64,000 nt of DNA from Edaphochlamys debaryana (lineage: Eukaryota > Chlorophyta > Chlorophyceae > Chlamydomonadales). This document shows positions 1 to 10,302 of this stretch, piece after piece; position 1 is the first letter of the stretch; each line of letters starts with the position of its first letter. The notes under the pieces were generated by a model that saw only the letters and a program-made list of their open reading frames with translations, was not told the DNA's origin and searched no databases. The stretch lies in assembly GCA_016858145.1 (NCBI GenBank), contig JAEHOE010000067.1, positions 62,001 to 126,000 on the forward strand, read 5' to 3'. A program made the position numbers and the translations under genes.

Positions 1-2
1 AC

Positions 3-1355
3 GGCTCGCCCCCCCTGGAGTGGAGCACCCGCCTGGCGGCGCAGGCGCAGGCGTACGCCGACGAGCTGGCGGGCAGCCGGGGCTGCGCGCTGCGGCACGA
101 CGCGGCCGGAGAGTGCCTGCTGCGCGTGAGTGGGGCTGTGGGGCCGCGGGGCCGTGGGGCTCTGGGGCTGTGTACTTTGGAACCGCCACGAGGCGGCGGG
201 GGGGTGGGTGGGGAGAAAAGTTGACTGGAAAAAGCAACCACAGTCGCTTTGAGCTGAACTGAAATCAAGCGCATGGACCCCAGGGAGAGCCCCTGTCTGC
301 TCCGAGCGGGACGGGGGCTGGAGGGAGGGAGGGTGGAGGGGACAGTGGGTAAAAGCATGGAGCATGTCACCCAGCTGGAGTGCGCATGCGCCACTGTGCT
401 CCCTCGTTGTAACTGTCTCTCTCTCTCTCCCCCCCTCGCACATGCTGTCTAAGTCCAGGAGCTTTAGTCCTGGGGCCCCAGGGAGTGCAGAACTCCGGGT
501 GACACCCCACATTTCCCCCTCCCGCCCCCCCCCCCCCCCGCCCTCCAACAGGTGAGCTCCGTGCCAGCGCCCGATGACTCATGCAGCAGCGCCGTGAATG
601 CATGGTACGGCGAGCTGGCTTGGTACGACTTCAAAACCCCAAACGCGTACCGCGACAACTGGTCCAACAGCATCGGCCACTTCACTCAGCTGGTGGGTGG
701 TTGGCGGTCAGTACTGCAGTTGGCCGCCATGCTAACGGTTTCCTATCCTGTCGCACGTGGCCCTCGTCTTCTAAGCGACTCCTTGTTTTACTTTGTGACG
801 CTTATCCCTGTTTGTGGCTCTAATCCTTCAATCCGGCAGGTGTGGCGGGACTCGACCCAGATCGGCTGTGGCGTGGGCACCGCCGCCGAGCGCACCGTGT
901 TCCCGTCCGGCAAGGTCTTCATGGGCGGCTGCAAGGCCATCGTGTGCCGCTTCGACCCGCCCGGCAACGCCGCCAGCGATGCGGCCTTCAAGGCCAACGG
1001 TGGGCAGGGAGCGAGCCAGCGGACGGTGGGCATGCCGTTACAGCCCACGGTTACCGTACAGCGTTTGCCGCACATACCGTACATCGCTTGGCTGCGCGGC
1101 GGGGCCAGCTGGGGCCGGCACGGTGTCTAGACTTGCCAGCCGGTCGCAGCGGGCTCGTGTGGCCGATGTGGGCTGCTTGGAGGGAGGACTGAGGCGTTGG
1201 GCGTCAGCCTCGGCCGGAGGGAGCGCGGGTGCCTGGTCTCGAGTTGGAAGCTTGGAACGAGGGCTGAGCTCCCGCTGAGGTCTGCCCCTCTGCCCCCTTG
1301 GCCCCGCCCTTACTTGCCGCCTGCAGTGCTACCACTCAAGTCTGCCACGGGCTAA
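3..1355 (+). CDS. CAP/SCP-domain (PR-1-like) protein, 5' truncated
   Basis: This is the 3' part of a cysteine-rich secretory/PR-1 family protein, normally secreted; the substrate or ligand is unknown. Four exons keep phase: 3-125, 552-692, 840-999 and 1327-1355, giving 150 visible residues. The helix AAQAYADELA is followed by the CAP signature GHFTQLVWRDSTQIGCG, formed exactly across the 692/840 splice, and then CRFDPPGN, the second CAP signature. Cysteines typical of the fold are present. The last exon is inferred: a donor at 1000 joined to an acceptor at 1326 gives a short tail ending at taa. Reading through instead gives a stop at 1130. The start and signal peptide lie left of the window. 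Family assignment is firm; the last intron is less so. Confidence 0.88.
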
Positions 1356-2823
1356 GGGCCTCCAGAGCGCCCCACATGCTGCTGATCAATCTTCGGATAG
1401 ACAGATCTATCCTCGGCGGATCTATCTGGCAGGAACCTGGAGGCCATCTAACGCATACTGGCATGGCTCTTACAGTCTTGAGCCTGACTGCGCGCCTCAC
1501 ATGCCGGGTTGCCTGGTCTGCTGTTGGCCGTCTAGGGGCGGGGTTTGGTGAGCGGTCCCCAGTCTAGTAAGTGCGGACAGTTGGTAAAGTGGGGGCGGGA
1601 TCATAGCAGACTTACGAGAGGAAGCAGGAAACCATAGCTTTGAGGCGGGTTAAAAGGTTGAGGGTTAAGGGTGGTCATCAGCAGGAGGTGGGCGCTGCAG
1701 CTCTAGTTAGAGCGTCAAACAGAGAGACACATTCATGCTGCCGTACAGGGGTTGGGACGAGCACCACCCCGAAACTTGTGCCGGCTGGATTGATTGCATA
1801 GGAGCCGGCCTAGTCGTCGATTGATGCTTAGACGTGATGTGCGTTAGCTGGACTTCTAGCCATGCTCGGGCCATTAGAACGACAGGCCCGGCATGATAAC
1901 GAGCGTGGGACCGCTTGTGCTCTGTCCAGATGTTGACCGTTAGTGATGAGTCATGATGATGATGTCTTGTTTGCAACGCTTCCTCCTCGGTTCTAACAAG
2001 TTGTACACGTCTTCTTCGCCCTTTCTTCAAGGCTCATGGGGGTGTTGTTAACTTGTGTTTCGGTTTCGGCGGGTGGCGTGGGTCGGGCGGACGTGCGCAG
2101 GGCTGTCGAGCTTGTTCAGTTCGGACATGGGCTTTGGCTCAATGGGGACCGTAGCTCTGTCCTGCAGGGTGGCAAGTGTGGGTGTGCGCGGCGCTGAAGG
2201 GGAGTCGAACCCAGACAATCGTGGCGGTTGCGTGCTTCCAACAGTAAGCGGATGTGTGGTGTGCTGTGGCGGTGTCGTCAACGGCACGACGCTCCCTTCC
2301 GCGGTCGGAGACGTCGCAACGCCGACCCTCTCCCTCGCCCCCCTACCCCCAAGTCCGACAACCGCGGCCCACGTACGTGACAGACTCCCTTCCCCAGCCA
2401 TCCCCGGCGCATGCGTCAGAAGCCGCGCCGGCTCGCAGGCGGACGGAGGCCAGCCTGCTCTGAAACCCTCCGGCTTCGGGTGGTGGCGTGGCTGGGCGCG
2501 GTGTGTGGGCGGCGTGGGGCGGGGAGCGCTGCATCGCACTGCAGCGGCGCCTGCTTGCGTCGTGCTGTTCGTGGTGCGAGGCATGGGCGCGGCCATGGCG
2601 AGGGGGCATGGCTTTCCGGGTTAGCGGCGAGCGGGACCCCACGGCAGTGCTGCTGGCTGCTGAGCTCTGGGCGCTGCCCAGGGACACCGCAGCAAGGCGC
2701 TGGGAGCTGGGCGCTGGGGTCGAGGCGGTGGGCGCTGCCGCCGGGCGCTGCCGCTGGACCCTGAGCCTGGGCGCCCCCTGAGCGCAAGGTGCCGGCGCTG
2801 GCGCTGGGCGCTCGGCCCTGCGT
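1356..2823. other. intergenic / 3' UTR, no supported gene
   Basis: No open frame here has family motifs or consistent splice phases. It holds the 3' UTR of the CAP gene and unique sequence leading into the minisatellite. Confidence 0.6.
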
Positions 2824-3193
2824 GGGCGCTGCCGCTGGGCGCTGCCGCTGGGCGCTGCCGCTGGGCGCTGCCGCTGGGCGCTGCCGCTGGGCGCTGCCGC
2901 TGGGCGCTGCCGCTGGGCGCTGCCGCTGGGCGCTGCCGCTGGGCGCTGCCGCTGGGCGCTGCCGCTGGGCGCTGCCGCTGGGCGCTGCCGCTGGGCGCTG
3001 CCGCGCTGCCGCTGGGCGCTGCCGCTGGGCGCTGCCGCTGGGCGCTGCCGCTGGGCGCTGCCGCTGGGCGCTGCCGCTGGGCGCTGCCGCTGGGCACTGC
3101 CGCCGGGCGCTGCCGCTGGACCCTGAGCGTGGGCGCCCCCTGAGCGCAAGGTGCCGGCGCTGGTGCTGGGCGCTCGGCCCTGCGTGGGCGCTG
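2731..3193. repeat. ~100-bp direct duplication flanking the minisatellite
   Basis: The segment at about 2731-2832 (GCCGCCGGGCGCTGCC through CTCGGCCCTGCGTGGGCGCTG) recurs at about 3094-3193 with only a few substitutions. The minisatellite therefore sits between two copies of the same flank, as if flank and repeat were duplicated or expanded together. Confidence 0.85.
2824..3091. repeat. 13-bp GC-rich minisatellite, about 20 copies
   Basis: The unit GGGCGCTGCCGCT is repeated head to tail with almost no divergence: about 20 full units plus one truncated 8-nt unit near 3000. Because 13 is not a multiple of 3, three units make 13 codons and every frame stays open, which creates long spurious ORFs on both strands. 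Degenerate units continue to about 3360. Confidence 0.95.
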
Positions 3194-3361
3194 CAGCTCG
3201 GAAGTGCCGCTGGGCGCCGTCGGTGGGCGCTGGGCGTTGCCACTGGCTGGGCGCTGCCGCAGGGCACCGTCGCTGGGCGCTGGGCGTTGCCGCTGGCTGG
3301 GCGCTGCCGCAGGGCGCTGCCGCTGGGCGCTGCCGCTGGGCGCTGCCGCCGGGCGAGGGCG

Positions 3362-4441
3362 CTGTCGCTGGGCGTTCCCGGTGCGCGCTGAGGGCTGCCT
3401 GGCCGCTGCCGCTGGGAGGGCTCTGCTCGTGCACCGCCCCGTCCCCTACCCGGCGGTGCTGCCGCTTGCACGCCCTGTCTCCCCTCCCGTGTCGCGATGC
3501 CATCCGCTGGGGCGCCGTCTCACTTTCTACATGTTATGTTGCTTCGTGCCTGCTGAGTTCTCGTCGTGGGGACATGCAGTTGCCTGTCCGCGGTCCTGCT
3601 ATGCCTACGGCTCCTTGCCTCCATATATTGTTCTGTTTATGGTGCAATGCTTCTCGGGACTGCCTGCGGTGTTGCGGTCGCGCTTGTCCGCGCGCGGTGC
3701 CTCCGATGCCGTGTGTGATGCCGTGTGCCGTGTGCTATCGCGTTGCTGGGTTCTTACGCGCGATGCCAGCTCGCTCGGCTCATGCAGGTTGGACGAGCAC
3801 CGGCCCAGCGGGTCGTGGTCGGTCGGCGACTTTTGGGGGGCTTCTCCCTGCCCGATTGTTGAAGCAAATTACCTTGTCACGCGGCTGGGCCGGTCCGCTG
3901 GGCGCGGGAGCTCCGTGGGTCCCAGACGGTCGCACGGTCGCACGGGTGCAGCAGTCTCGGGGTATCCTCCGCTCTAACTTCGCTCACGCTCCCGAACGCC
4001 CTAGCGGGGTCGGTGATCGATTCGCATCCGTTGAGCTACGGTGACTTGGTGTGGTGTGGTGTGGTGGATGGGGACGTACGGTATTCAGGACGGACCTTTG
4101 GGTCTGATGGGGGTAGGGATCACAGCGGGGCGTGTGGTGCGAGCGTGGCGCGAAGGGCAGGGAGAGCCGTGAGGATGTGCATGCGTCTCTGGCCCTGCGT
4201 GGGGGTGAGTTGTGTTGGTTGGATGAGTGGCGGTCTGGCGTAGGGCCTTCCCTGACGGCTGGGCGCTGGGAATGGACGCAGCGCTATCCACGGTGTGACT
4301 GTGGTGCTGACACCGCGTGACACGGACTCGACTGAAAAGCTACCCAACCCTGCACCTCACTGGTCACCGGAAATGTTCGGCGTTCAGGAGGGGGCTGACA
4401 GAGCTGGGCGCCATGGCACGACCCGGCACAGGTATCTGTAT
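3362..4441. other. intergenic, no supported gene
   Basis: Unique sequence between the degenerate end of the minisatellite and the 3' UTR of the LRR gene. A short GTGTG run lies near 4050. I see no coding evidence. Confidence 0.5.
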
Positions 4442-4446
4442 TTACA
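4442..4446 (-). terminator. candidate TGTAA poly(A) signal
   Basis: Minus-strand TGTAA, the preferred poly(A) signal in Chlamydomonas-type algae, about 250 nt downstream of the LRR gene's stop. A 5-mer alone is weak evidence. Confidence 0.35.
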
Positions 4447-4694
4447 GTCAGCCACTGCCGTCCCGTATTGTCGTCCGTCAGTCCCCCGGTCGTCCCCTGG
4501 TCACGTACGTAGATCACGGGTGACGGCACAGCCCTGGCCCTTGCATCGCTACCTGCCCTCTCCACGCTCACCGCCCCATGCCAAGGCCAATCGCTCGAAA
4601 CCAAGCTCAACAGCTTACGCTCTCGCCATAACGGTATTCTCGCGCGGCCCTCACGCACGCACGCACCCCTCACGCCCTCCCCAACACCCGCCCG

Positions 4695-7600
4695 CTACCG
4701 CCGGCCGGGCGCCGGCGGGCCCCCGAAGGGGTTTCCTGGCAGGCTGGTCTTGAACATAAACCCAAAGTCCTGCGACTCGTCCGCCGAGCCCATCCCCTCC
4801 TCGTCATCGCCGTACAGCCCCTCCGTACCAGCGTCATCGCCCACCAGGAGCTCCGCCTCCATGTCCGCCTCCGCCACCCTGCCGCCGCCTCCGCCAGCGG
4901 CGGCGGCAGCGGCCTTGGCCGCCGCCAGCGTCGCGCCCGACGGCCGCCCCGCCGAAGCCGGCCGCTTCGACGCCGCCGCCGCGGCGCCCTTGGCTTTGGC
5001 GACGGGGCCGGGGCTGGCGCCGGGAGTGGGCTTTGCAGTGGCGGCCGCTGTCGAGGCGGCGCCAGCCGGGGCTTTGGCGGCGGGCTTGGGGCTGGGGCTG
5101 GGGCTGGGGCTGCGTTTGGGCCCGGCGGCGGCTGTTGCAGAAGGCGCCGCGGCGGGGGTTGCAGCAGCAGCAGCAGCGGGGGCGGCGCCGCTACTGCTGC
5201 TGCCCTTGCGCGGGCGGGGCATGCCGGCGGGGCCAGCGCCGGGCGTGCTCGAGCCCGGCCGACTGCCGCCGCCGCCGCTGCGCCCCGCACTGCCGCTGCG
5301 TGACCCCGGGGCCGAGCCACCGGCGGACCCCGCCCCCGCCGCCGCCGTCGCGCCGCCGCCAGAGCCCGCCGCGCCGCCGCCGCCGCTGCTGCTGCCGGCG
5401 CTGCCAGCCCGCTTGCCGCCGCCGGCGGCAGATGCGGCCGAGGATGGCCCCGGCCCTGCCCCTGACCCCGATCCGGATCCAGATCCTGCCGCAGCTGCCG
5501 CCGCCGCTGATGCCGATCCCGCCAGCATGCCTTCAAGCCGCGACAGGGACTCCCGGAGGACGGCGTGGGGCGGCGTCTGGACGGGCCCAGGGCCCAGCAC
5601 CAGCGGCACGCCCCCCGCCCCGGCGCCGGCTGATGTGGGTCGGGATGATCCCGCCCCTCCCTCCCCTGCCCCTGGCCCTGCGCCTACCCCCGCCCTGGAC
5701 CCCGCTCCGCCTGCCCCCGGCCCGCTGGAACCCCCTGCGTGCACCCCCTCAGCCCCGCCGGCGTACCGCGCCCCCGGCGGTGCGATAACGTCAGGAAGCG
5801 CCCGCCGCGCCGCCGCGACGGCGGCGGCGGTCCGTTGCGCGGCCTGCTTCGACGGGCCCAGGCTGATCTGCTGCTTCAGCTCGGCCAGCATGGATGTCGT
5901 ACGGAGCGTACGGATGGCGCCCGACACTGCCACGTCGACCTGCCGCTGCTCGGCCAGGCGGGCGGAGGCCGAGCCCAGCAGGCGGTCCAATTGCTGGCGC
6001 ATGGGCTGGCGGGCGTCGTACACGGCGGCGTCCTGTGATGTGTTTCGGGGGGGAAGGAAGCGGGGGGGGGATTGAGCACCCAGGGATGAGCGAGGCGCCG
6101 GTGCACGCTGGCGTGTTACACTCAAAAAGCTGGGGTCAGGGCAGGGGCTTGATATACCTACCCTAGCGAGCAGCCCCAGCCCTGCTCCGGCCCCCCTCCG
6201 AGATTCTGTGCACTTCTACTACTGCCAATCACACTATAACTCATCCCTACGTCCCGGCGCCCACGTGCCTGCGTGAGCGTGGTCGCCGAGGCCGGCTCCA
6301 TGAGCGCCTGCAGCCGCGCCGCCAGCATCTCCAGGTCCTCCGCCACCGCCTTCTCGAGCCGCTCCGCACGCTGCGCCGGCGTGCCGCCGGGCTGCGCCGC
6401 CGGCGGCGGCGGCAGCGGCGCCGCCGCGCCAGCGCCCAGGCGGCCGGCGCTGCCCGCGCTGGCACTGCCCGCGGAGCGGGCTGGCGGCGCCGCAGGCGCC
6501 GCCGCGGCGGCGGCGGCGGCTCCGCCGCCGCTGCTGCCGGAACCGGCGGTGCCGGGCTGTGAGCCGCCGCCGCCGCCGCCGCTGGCGGTGCCGGGGCGGG
6601 ACGCGGTCTTGTCACGGATGGATGCGGCGGCGGCCAGGGAGGCGCGGACCAGGGCCTCGCCCCGCTCCTTGACGCCCGTCAGCACGTTGCGCTCCAGCTG
6701 CTCCAGCAGGTCCAGCAGGCCCTCCAGGATCTCGCCCTCGCCCTCGGCCTCCTCCTCCTCGCCACCCCCCACGGCCTCCCCCGCCGCCGCGCCCTCCCCG
6801 GCGGCCGCAGCTCCGTCAGCCCCGGACGGACCCGCCTGCACACGGGGAAGACCGGTGGGGACTTACAGCGGTCAGAGAGTGCACGCAAGTCACTCGCCGC
6901 TCCAGACCCGAGATGCCAAGGCCAACCGCCAAGGCCAACCACCAAGGCCAGGGCATGGTAGACACTGCACCGTGGCAATGTACATTCGCCCTGAAGCCCA
7001 AGCCCAGCCCCCAAGGCCAAGGCACAAACCAAGAACATGGCAGACACCAAAAGCGCGGCGGCTCCTCCCAGCCCGAATAGCCCCTCTCGCAGCACCCAGC
7101 TCCCACCTCCTCCTCCTCCTCCTCCTCGTCCTCCGATACCTCCTCCCCGTCCGCATCCAGGTCCCGGTCCAGGTGCTTGAGCCCGGGGCAGCGGCTGCGC
7201 ACGGCCCGGCGCAGGAGGGCGCGGGCCGCCACGCCCTCGGCGCAGGGGTTGCCCTCGACCTGGGCGGGCGGAAACACAGTGTGCGGGGTCGGGGCGGGGC
7301 GGAATGGGGGTTGGGTGGGGGTGGGGGTTGGGTGGGGGTGGGGGCGGGGAAGCCGTGTGGGTGTGAGTGTGCGTATGCAGGGGGCGTGCAAGCGGGTGCC
7401 AAGCACGGCCACGCGTGTGCGGGGTTGCACTCGACCTAAGTGGGGTTGCACTCGCCCTCGGCGGGGTGGGGAGGAAGCATGGGGGCAGAGCGCCGGGGGG
7501 AGGGCGGGGATGCGGGTGGGTGGCAGGCGCGGGCAGGCAGACCAAGATGTGCCCGACCCGGCGGGGCCAAGAGGAGGCGTGCAGGCTGCGGGGTTGGGGC

Positions 7601-9818
7601 CTTGGGGAGCAGCGGGTGCGCGTGCAGGCGGAGATGGTAAGGACGTAGCTCGCAGCGGCAGCCCTTCCGCTCACTATACGCATGTGCCACTCCAAACCCC
7701 CATGACTCAGCCACACACCCGAACCCGTCAGCCGATCCGCCCCGGGGCTCAGGAGGAATGTGTCAATGACATGGGACCGCGCCCGGCCGACCGGGGGGCG
7801 GGGCCACGCCGTGGCAAGCCTTGCATTAGTAAGGCAGCCAGGCGGGCCCCCGCCCCCCGCCAGCGGCACGTGCCCTCCACTATCCGCTCCTGCGGGCGCC
7901 CTGCCTCCGGAGAGAGCAGGGCGGCCCGCACATCCTCGCCCCGGCCTGAAGGCCGCGTTTCGTAATCGCACTGGTCGCGATGTGGCACAGTCCCGTGGCC
8001 TTCTCTTGACCCGGCCCAAAGGCTGCATCCCGGCAGGCCCCAATGGTCTTGCGGCGCCCCGGAAAGCTCTCCCGCGGTCGCACCCTCCCCTCGCGTGTGG
8101 CATGGGCAGGGGCCTGAACTCGAGCTAGGAGCGGAGGCCTTTCAGACTCGCGGGCAGGCCGATTGCAGTGCGTGCAGTGCATGGCAACCTACCCCGTCTC
8201 TCCCCCAACCCATGTTCTGGGCCCACTTCCCGGAGGCCCCGTCCCGCCGTCAATCAAACAGGTCGCGGTTTGCTCCAGGATGGAGGCCCCATGCTCTTGT
8301 CAAAGCCGTACAGTCCGGAAGCAGACAGAAAGGCCGGACAGGGCCGGACTACGGCCGGACAGGGCCGGACTACGGCCGGACAGGCCGTACGTACCTTGAG
8401 GAAGGCCAGGCACGTGGGCAGCGCCTTCTCGTCCAGGCGCGCAATGCGGTTGTACGACACATCCAGGAACATGAGCCGCGTGAGGCCCGCCAAGCCCTCC
8501 ACCTGAGCGGCATGCAGGGGGGGGGGGACGATCTCATCACATCTCCCCGTCCGAACCCTTCATGCGCCTACCTTGCTTGCATCCCAGACCCCAACGCAGG
8601 CAGGGCTGGAGCCCCCCCACCTCAAACCCTGCACCACCGCGGCACTGCCGCTCCCTCCAATCCCCTGCACCTGCCGGGAACACCTTACCCTTCCCCTGTG
8701 TCCTCCTCCCATCCAATTCTTCACGCCTTCGTAGGACCCCCCCCACCTTCTCGATCCGGTTGTGCCCCAGGGCCAGAAACTTGAGCCCTGGCAGTGCCGC
8801 CACAGCCGCCATGTTAGTAAGGCGGTTGTGGTGGGCGTACAGGTGCGTGGCGGCGCCGAGCTGAGTCAGCACGCCGGCCGGCAGCGCCGCCAGGCGCAGT
8901 CGGTCGAGCCGCACGTGCGTCAGCTGCTTGACGAACAGCTCCCTGGGCGGTTGGTACGGCGCAGGCGGTTGGTACGGGACGACGGTGCGGGGCGGGGCGG
9001 GAAGTAGGGGTGGGTGGGAGGGGTCAGGGGGGCGTGTTGACTTGGGGGATTGGGCTAGCGCAAGGGGGAGGAGGTGGGGACTGGGGGAGGCCAGGGTAAG
9101 GAGCAAGAGGCGAGGAGTAGGAAACAGCGTCGGGGCAGACGAGGGGGCAGGCAAATAGGCAAGCTAGGGCGCGAGGCGGCTGGGGGTAGACAAGGGCTCA
9201 GGCAGGGGCTAGGCCTCCAGGTGCATGACCCACCCGGCGCCGCTGCGGCCGCTGTGGGTCGGGTCCTCGGGGACGTGAGCGCGTATGATGATGTCCTGCC
9301 GGGGCCGAGTGTCAACCAGCGCGACTCAGTGGGGCCGGTTGTGTACGGACGGCAGGCGGAACAGCGTTTGTCGTAACGTGCCCTCCTTGTCGCCCCAACA
9401 CTGTGCCCCAATAAGGTGTGGTGCTCAAGGTTGGGGCTGCGTGCACCCCCAAGGTGTGCCCAGCGTGCCATCGATACACAAGCCGCGTTCCTCACCCACA
9501 ACGACCCCCTCGCACCATGGTCAGCTCCTGCGACGGTCCATCGTCTACATTTTGCATCAGCTGCTTGATTTGGCCCTCTACCTCCGCCTCAGTCGGCTCC
9601 GTGAGTTCCGGCCCATCGAAAGCTCGTCGAGCAGGCGTGGGCCCCGACGCCTTCGGTTCGGCCGCTTTCGCTGACGCAGGTGATGCCTTGCTTGCAGCTC
9701 CGGGCGTGCCCTTGCTGGGCGTATTCCCGGCTGTTGACGCGGAAGCTTTCGCGGGAGCTTTGCTGGGTGTCCCGCCTTTGCTAAGTGGCTGCCGAGGAGC
9801 TTCTGAGCCTTTCACCAT
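4695..9818 (-). CDS. LRRC46-like leucine-rich repeat protein
   Basis: Seven exons join in frame (minus order): 9818-9516, 9295-9234, 8942-8747, 8502-8395, 7259-7107, 6835-6251, 6032-4695, giving 914 residues. Residues ~123-245 are leucine-rich repeats (LTHVRLDRL, FLALGHNRIEKV, FLDVSYNRI, FLKVEGNPC). They are followed by LKHLDRDLDADGEEVSEDEE, the order seen in LRRC46, a protein of motile cilia and sperm flagella that is about 320 residues in mammals. Two introns fall at equivalent positions in successive repeats, both phase 0. The rest is an Ala/Gly/Ser-rich extension with two helical stretches (ILEGLLDLLEQLERNVL and AELKQQISLGPSKQAAQ) and an acidic C-terminus. The start is uncertain: 9818 is the first ATG, but the frame stays open to a possible acceptor at 9888, so an upstream exon is likely. 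The axonemal role is inferred from the family. Confidence 0.82.
8341..8382. repeat. two tandem 21-bp units in an LRR-gene intron
   Basis: Two exact copies of a 21-bp unit built around GGCCGGACTACGGCCGGACA, with partial units on both sides, lie just downstream of the minus-strand donor at 8394. Confidence 0.8.
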
Positions 9819-10302
9819 GGCGATCAGGTCATATGCAGCAGCAGGAAGCTCATTAAAGAGAATTGGCTTGGTCAAAGGTCGTGGCCCCTAAGCCAGCAAC
9901 GTCCTTGCTAGCATCGATGCCGTCTCTGTTATGCAGGTGCCACTGCAAGGTTTCGAAGGTAATGAGCAAGGCCCGCGACCCGCGTGCCGCCCCCAACCAT
10001 GCGCAAACCCTGGCTCCCCAACTTCTCCCCTTCCCCGCCGCGGCCAGGGCGTGATGGCGGAGTTGATCTCACCGATCTTGGGCACATAATACTAACGGTG
10101 CAGAAAAGCCTCTTGAGCGCTGACAAAGTGACCGGTTCTGCACATCTGCAGGTCTTGCTTGGGATCGGCCGCGACTCTGGGGCTGCGACTCTATAAATAC
10201 GCCCCGTAAGCCACCAGGCCACACACATTGTGTCACACGTACCCCAACCATTATCCCCAAAGCGGAAGGAAAGCGAGAGAGAGAAGACCTGCACGCAGGA
10301 CC
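9819..10302. other. divergent promoter region, LRR gene and cupin gene 1
   Basis: About 480 bp separate the first in-frame ATG of the minus LRR gene from the ATG of the plus cupin gene. It probably contains an unresolved 5' exon of the LRR gene (minus acceptor CTTAG at 9888) as well as both promoters. Confidence 0.6.
10192..10199 (+). promoter_or_regulatory. TATA box of cupin gene 1
   Basis: TATAAATA lies 111 bp upstream of the cupin-1 ATG in otherwise GC-rich DNA. The paralogue has a TATAAG at a similar distance (120 bp), which supports both. Confidence 0.6.

Noticed and set aside
2343..3503. Minus-strand ORF rich in SGSAQRQRPAAAP
   Set aside because: It is produced by the 13-bp minisatellite (three units = 13 codons) and has no splice partners or motifs.
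4750..6075. Plus-strand Pro/Ala-rich ORF
   Set aside because: Antisense shadow of the last LRR-gene exon, whose frame is fixed by seven phase-consistent exons.
6679..8103. Long minus-strand ORF overlapping LRR-gene introns
   Set aside because: It is in a different frame from the LRR exons and crosses clear donor and acceptor sites; it is intron sequence read through.
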